The translations under genes and the position numbers were made by a program. Positions 60,151 to 64,000 of a stretch of DNA of 64,000 nt are shown here, piece by piece (position 1 is the first letter of the stretch; every line of letters starts with the position of its first letter). The DNA is taken from positions 6,516,694 to 6,580,693 of the forward strand of contig NW_004624783.1 of assembly GCF_000247695.1 (NCBI RefSeq), given 5' to 3'. Below the pieces are notes generated by a model, which was not told the origin of the DNA, searched no databases, and saw only the letters and a list, made by a program, of their open reading frames with translations. This DNA is from Heterocephalus glaber. Lineage: Eukaryota > Chordata > Mammalia > Rodentia > Bathyergidae.

Positions 60151-60817
60151 AGATTTGCCGCAGTGGAGCTCAGACAGCAACAGTAACAGAATCATGCTGG
60201 AGTTGCAAGCATTCACAAGTTACTCAGAATCCTAGTGATCTTAGTCACTGCCCTGCAGAGAAAGTTTGGCTGTGCTCTCCAACATTGTGGTGTGTACATT
60301 TGACTCCATTCCTCGCCATGTCTTCGCATAAGACTTTCAGGATCAGGCAATTCCTGGCCAAAAAACAAAAGCAGAATCATCCCATCCCTCAGTGGACTCA
60401 GATGAAAATTGGTAATAAAATCAGGTACAACTCCAAGAGGAGACATTGGAGACGTACCAAGCTGGGTCTATAAGGAATTGCACATGAGTTCACACACATA
60501 CTTAAGCTGTATTAAGATCACTATCATTTTATTATATCAAGCTTGGGCCGGCGATTTAGCGCAGTGGTTCTGCCACCTGCCTTGCAAGTGCAAGGACCCA
60601 AGTTCGATCCCCGGTACCAAAAAAAAAAACAAAACAAAACTGATATTATGTCAAGCTTAGAATGTCTCAATGTTTAGACAGTTAGACATGTTTATTAGGA
60701 ATATGCTTTTTGGTTTTGTTCAAACAGTTTGTACTAGTAGGTTGGATTAGTAATAAATATGTGGAACCTTTTGTTTGAAAGATAAAATTTTTGACCATGT
60801 GCTAGAATTAAAAAAAA
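60151..60817 (+). pseudogene. RPL39: RPL39 processed pseudogene with intact 51-codon frame
   Basis: ATG at 60318 opens a 51-codon frame with a stop ending at 60473. It matches ribosomal protein L39 from MSSHKTFRI to [14 protein letters not shown], the full family length. From memory of the mammalian protein about six residues differ (for example Arg-Gln for Lys-Arg at 10-11 and His at 21). The 5' UTR (GTGGTGTGTACATTTGACTC region) and 3' UTR with its AATAAATATGT signal are recognisable; there are no introns. The insertion ends in an A-run at 60811-60818 and is flanked by the 13-base TSD AGGTGAAGCCTGG (60138-60150 and 60818-60830), so it is an L1-mediated retrocopy. Two oddities: about 126 bases upstream of the normal mRNA start (60151-60276) lie inside the TSDs, and an ID SINE sits in the 3' UTR. 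The parent is a 60S ribosomal subunit protein. A function for this copy is not indicated. Confidence 0.93.
60544..60639 (+). mobile_element. ID-like SINE inside the RPL39 pseudogene
   Basis: Full-length copy with A-tail, inserted in the pseudogene's 3' UTR. Duplicated target TATCAAGCTT on the left and TGTCAAGCTT on the right. It is younger than the pseudogene, and its A box is altered (TTTAGCGCAG). Confidence 0.92.
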
Positions 60818-60961
60818 AGGTGAAGCCTGGTGGGAAGAGGTGGGTCACTGAGGGTGTGGCCTGGAAAGTATATATCCTTCATCCTTCCCATGCTTCTCAC
60901 CACCATGTCATGAACTGTTTCTCCTCTGCCATGCCATACTGGAGACCTCTAACAGTTAGGT

Positions 60962-61430
60962 TCCAGTATCCTGCCTAGTATACGATGCAGGCCTGAGAAA
61001 AAAACTAAAGGACAGGACTGAGGGAAAGCAGGGTGCCAGAATGACCAAAGGTAGTGCAACTGACAAAGGTGCTGGCCAGTCCCAGGCACTGATTTTTATT
61101 GGCAATCAATTGGGGTAAAGGCAAGCTAAATGTGAGGGCAGGACTACATGTGGTTTGTATGGAAATTAATATAAACAAGGCTTATAAAGGACAAGACAAA
61201 GCATTCTTGAATTAGGAATGGAATAGACACAATATATGGTTGTAATTAGAACTTTATTCTTCTAGTCAGGTTTTAGTTGTGGGAATGAAATTTGGTTGCA
61301 AGTTACTGTGACCTCCACACATAGGCTTCGGTCAGATTCACTTCTATAAACAAGCCAATTGTGGAGTTAACTCTTCACAGCCTGCTTTGGGCTTAATCAA
61401 TATTATGGTCCTCTGCAATGCCATCCTGCC
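60962..61430 (-). repeat. Solo endogenous retroviral LTR (copy B)
   Basis: The reverse complement matches the LTR at about 52455-52895 along its length: TGCAGAGGACC, AATATTGATTA, CCAATAAAAATCAGTGCC (poly-A signal) and TCTCAGGCCTGCATC. It lies inside a MaLR-like element and carries no internal viral sequence. The ends are approximate. Confidence 0.75.
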
Positions 61431-61545
61431 TTGTAGCCAGCCAACTATGGTCTGAAATCTCTGCAAAATGTGGACCAAAATAAACCTTTCTTTCTTAATT
61501 TGTGAGGTTTGCTACTTTGTCTCAGCAAAGAAAGTAACTAAGACA

Positions 61546-62045
61546 ACAGCATTAGTCATTAAAAATATCTAAATTAAAAGTACATTGAAATACCTCTACC
61601 CATTTATCAGAATGGTTAAAATTTAAAAATAGCGTTAACACCAAATGTTGGCAGCAATAGAACTAGGTCACTCATTACTTGTTGGATGAATGTAAAATAC
61701 ATAACTACTCTGGAAATGACAAATTATAAAAAAGGGAAACAGATTAGTGATCCCAGAAATTAAGAAAGGGCTTAGGGTAGGAGAGCTATAACTAAATTAG
61801 TAGCATTAGGAATCCTCATTGTGATAGAAATGTTTTGAATTTTACCTGTATCAGTGTCATCATCCACTTGCAATATTGTATGAGTTTTGCAAGATACTAT
61901 TATGGGAGCCTAAGTAAAATGTGTAGTAGATCTCTTTGTATTATTTCCACAACCACATTTGAATCTATAATTATCTCAAAACTCAAAAGTTTAATTTTTA
62001 AAAAACTGAAAAAATTCTGGTTAAGAAAAACAATTCCCTGATTCT
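61546..62045 (+). mobile_element. L1 3' end, sense
   Basis: AATGTTGGCAGCAATAGAAC and TTGGATGAATGTAAAATAC continue the L1 interrupted at about 59990 by the LTR stack. Confidence 0.65.
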
Positions 62046-62252
62046 ATCATTTATAGTAATTATTTTTACAAGGTTTTAAGGGAACACTTTTATCTCCACT
62101 CTTGATTGGCTACTTAATCCCATCCACATTCCCCTTCTCCCACTAGAGGCAGAAATGAGACATAATTTTGGTCAGCAGAAAATAACCAGAAAAAGTCTAT
62201 TGGACAATCTTCCAGGAAAGCTTTAGCTTCTCAATAAAATCATTCAGGGGTC

Positions 62253-62356
62253 CCTGGATCTAGCTCAGTGGCGCCACACCTGCCTTGCGAGCACAAGGTC
62301 TTGAGTTCGATCCCAATAGTAATAAATAAACAAACAAACAAATAAATAAATAAAAT
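62253..62356 (+). mobile_element. ID-like SINE
   Basis: GGATCTAGCTCAGTGGCGCC through TGAGTTCGATCCC, tail of AAACAAAC and AAATAAAT units. Confidence 0.88.
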
Positions 62357-64000
62357 GGTTCAGGTTCAGTGGGCATGTCATTTTGCCTTCACTCTGCTCA
62401 TTCACTCTGCTGTCTCTTCTTAGTGTGGAAGATTTGATACCCAGAGGTGCAGCAGCCATAAAATAGCTCTAAGGCAACAAGCAATAAAGGCAAATGCCAC
62501 CATTCCAAGGTAGAGACAGCTAGAAAGAATCTGCACCTTGGCAGTGTCATTCTGCAGAGGCATCAATCTTGAGCTGTCCACATTTAGATTCTATGTAAGA
62601 GAAAAAATAAGTAAGAGCTTATTTGTTTAGACCACTATTGGTCAGATTTTCTATTACTGGGTGCCAACACATTTCTAACAGATTCTGACACTCACAAGAG
62701 ACTCCTAGCAGGCTAATATACTTCCCCTACACTACAAGACTTAAGGGTAAAAAGTATACCTACTTACTATTCTTTGTGTGTTTCAGAAGCCAAATTGCTG
62801 ATGCTGCCTTTTCCTTTTTCGCTAGCATTTTGTTTCTCATTCTCCTCAGGTTGGTCTGAATTTGTATTATAATCAGACTCTTGCCCGTTACTCTAATTGA
62901 ATCAGGCTTTTGTTGCAGCTCAAGCAGCTCAGAATTTTTTTAATAGTCTTCCTAAACCATTCCAGCCCAAGGCAGCCGCTCCTGTTTGACCTCATGGCAC
63001 TTAACTGTCTGCACCTCCCAATTGCCAATTCATCATGCACTGCCCCATGACACTTCCTATACAGCTGTCATTGAATAATCAATGTTTACAGCTGGAAGGA
63101 ACTTCAGAGATCATTTTCTCCAACCACCTCAATGCATGTGAATTGTAACTTAACTCACAGATTTTTCTTTACCTTTTCATGGGTTTACTGCTTATCCTTG
63201 CAACCAAATCTTAAGCTCCTAGTAGAAAAAAAAACTAGGAAATTAATATTTGTTGAGTTGCCTACTACATGCCAGGTACCTGATACACATTATATAATTT
63301 CATTTTCACAACAATCGTAGAAATGGATATTACTACTCATTTGACAGGTGAAAACCTGAAACTCAAAAGAAGCTGCTCCTTAGCAAAAGCAAATTTACTA
63401 GAAAGAAGGGTAGTCTAGATTCTGACTCATGTCTTAAGATATCTAAGTGTATTTAACCTTCTCCCAGGTTACTGAATCATAACTTAAGTTTTGGAGTTCT
63501 TTAACCTATTTACGCCTCAAGAAAGTCTGCATTCTTCTCTTCATAATTTTTCTCTTTTGTGGGAGATTTAAAATATGTCAAATAGTCAAATAAGGCAATG
63601 ATTCTTTGTTTTATTGTTAACATTTTTTAAGTGCAGTACTGCTGTAATGAAAATATCATACTGATTTTAGTGGAAAAATAACTAGATACCTGTCATGTTA
63701 AATGTTGGCAAAAATACATACATAATTAATAAAGAATAGTTTTAATTTTATCTGAATAGTAAAAGATAGAAGTACTTTGGAGATGGTACCTCTATAAGCT
63801 ACTAGAGATAACTTGTACTACAAAGAAAAATAATTAAAATATTCAGATAAATGAAACAGTAGTTCCAAGCATCAAAGAAATGTTAGTAACTTTTGATTCC
63901 ATTCAATAAACCAATTGTATCTTTACTTTTTTATGGGCAATATTTCATATTTTAATCTGAGCCTAGAAGATTTTTTTTTTTAAATTTAGAGATTGAAAGT
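62357..64000. other. NRF1 intron 1, AT-rich, one MIR
   Basis: A MIR (+) is visible at 63225-63400 (CATGCCAGGTACCTGATACA, GATATTACTACTCATTTGAC). No CpG-rich promoter or exon is seen, so the NRF1 first exon is farther away. Confidence 0.55.

Larger units (their letters stand above)
59992..61545 (+). repeat. MaLR-like LTR element, split by two later insertions
   Basis: Host pieces at 59992-60150, 60821-60961 and 61429-61545 form one element when joined: GAAGCCTGG, a CACTGAGGG box, CTGCCATGCC, then TATGGTCTGAAATCTCTGC and CAAAATAAACCTTTC near the end. Sister copies are at 44735-45232 (+) and 50904-51388 (-). The AATAAA-bearing 3' end resembles ERVL-MaLR LTRs; the exact family is not named. The RPL39 retrocopy and a reversed ERV LTR interrupt it. 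Confidence 0.7.

Overview
This is intronic and exonic DNA of a rodent nuclear genome. Exons have canonical splice sites, nearly all the space between them is retrotransposon sequence, and two SINE families dominate: B1 (7SL-derived, with the rodent internal duplication) and a very young tRNA-derived ID-like family with a 3' end in GGTACC plus A-tail. The species is inferred, not proven. The ID-like family does not look like the mouse, rat or squirrel versions I know, and a castorimorph such as beaver is my best guess.

The only host protein-coding gene recognised is NRF1 (nuclear respiratory factor 1), on the minus strand. Nine consecutive coding exons (numbered 2 to 10, as in human NRF1) encode residues 1-449 of an expected protein of about 503: 58218-57987, 53485-53371, 48100-47974, 33983-33843, 18324-18166, 17359-17162, 16762-16661, 11737-11580 and 4726-4602. 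All junction phases agree and no exon contains a stop. The first non-coding exon and promoter lie beyond 64000. The last coding exon (about 54 residues) was not found and must lie below position 1. NRF1 is the dimeric activator of nuclear genes for mitochondrial respiration; its dimerisation segment, nuclear localisation signal, DNA-binding domain and most of its activation domain are all encoded here.

The main anomaly is the 5' splice site of exon 2. The native intron start is gone, and an ID-like SINE at 57916-57987 abuts the last coding base, so the donor would be supplied by the SINE's GGTACC end. As written, one G is missing at the junction: either the donor is not GT or the frame breaks. 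This is a one-base assembly error in a SINE-derived splice site, an assembly misjoin, or a real lesion.

Introns by region. 1-4601 (intron 10): ID and B1 copies. 4727-11579 (intron 9): a Tigger-like DNA transposon, antisense L1 and two MIRs. 11738-16660 (intron 8): a composite double-ID insertion about 50 bases from a splice acceptor, and a hAT-Charlie-like element. 16763-18165: two short introns almost free of repeats. 18325-33842 (intron 5): many ID copies, an ID trio, a U2 snRNA fragment, a palindromic TTAA-flanked MITE and an 80-base hAT element. 33984-47973 (intron 4): Tigger, L2, MaLR-type LTR and deeply nested antisense L1. 48101-53370 (intron 3): Tigger, L2, two LTR-like elements and an endogenous retroviral LTR. 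53486-57986 (intron 2): L1 fragments in both orientations. 58219-64000 (intron 1): L1, a U6 fragment, and an LTR element split by an RPL39 processed pseudogene and a reversed ERV LTR.

No operons, CRISPR arrays or complete RNA genes are present. Repeat boundaries are read by eye and are approximate unless a target-site duplication (TSD) is quoted.
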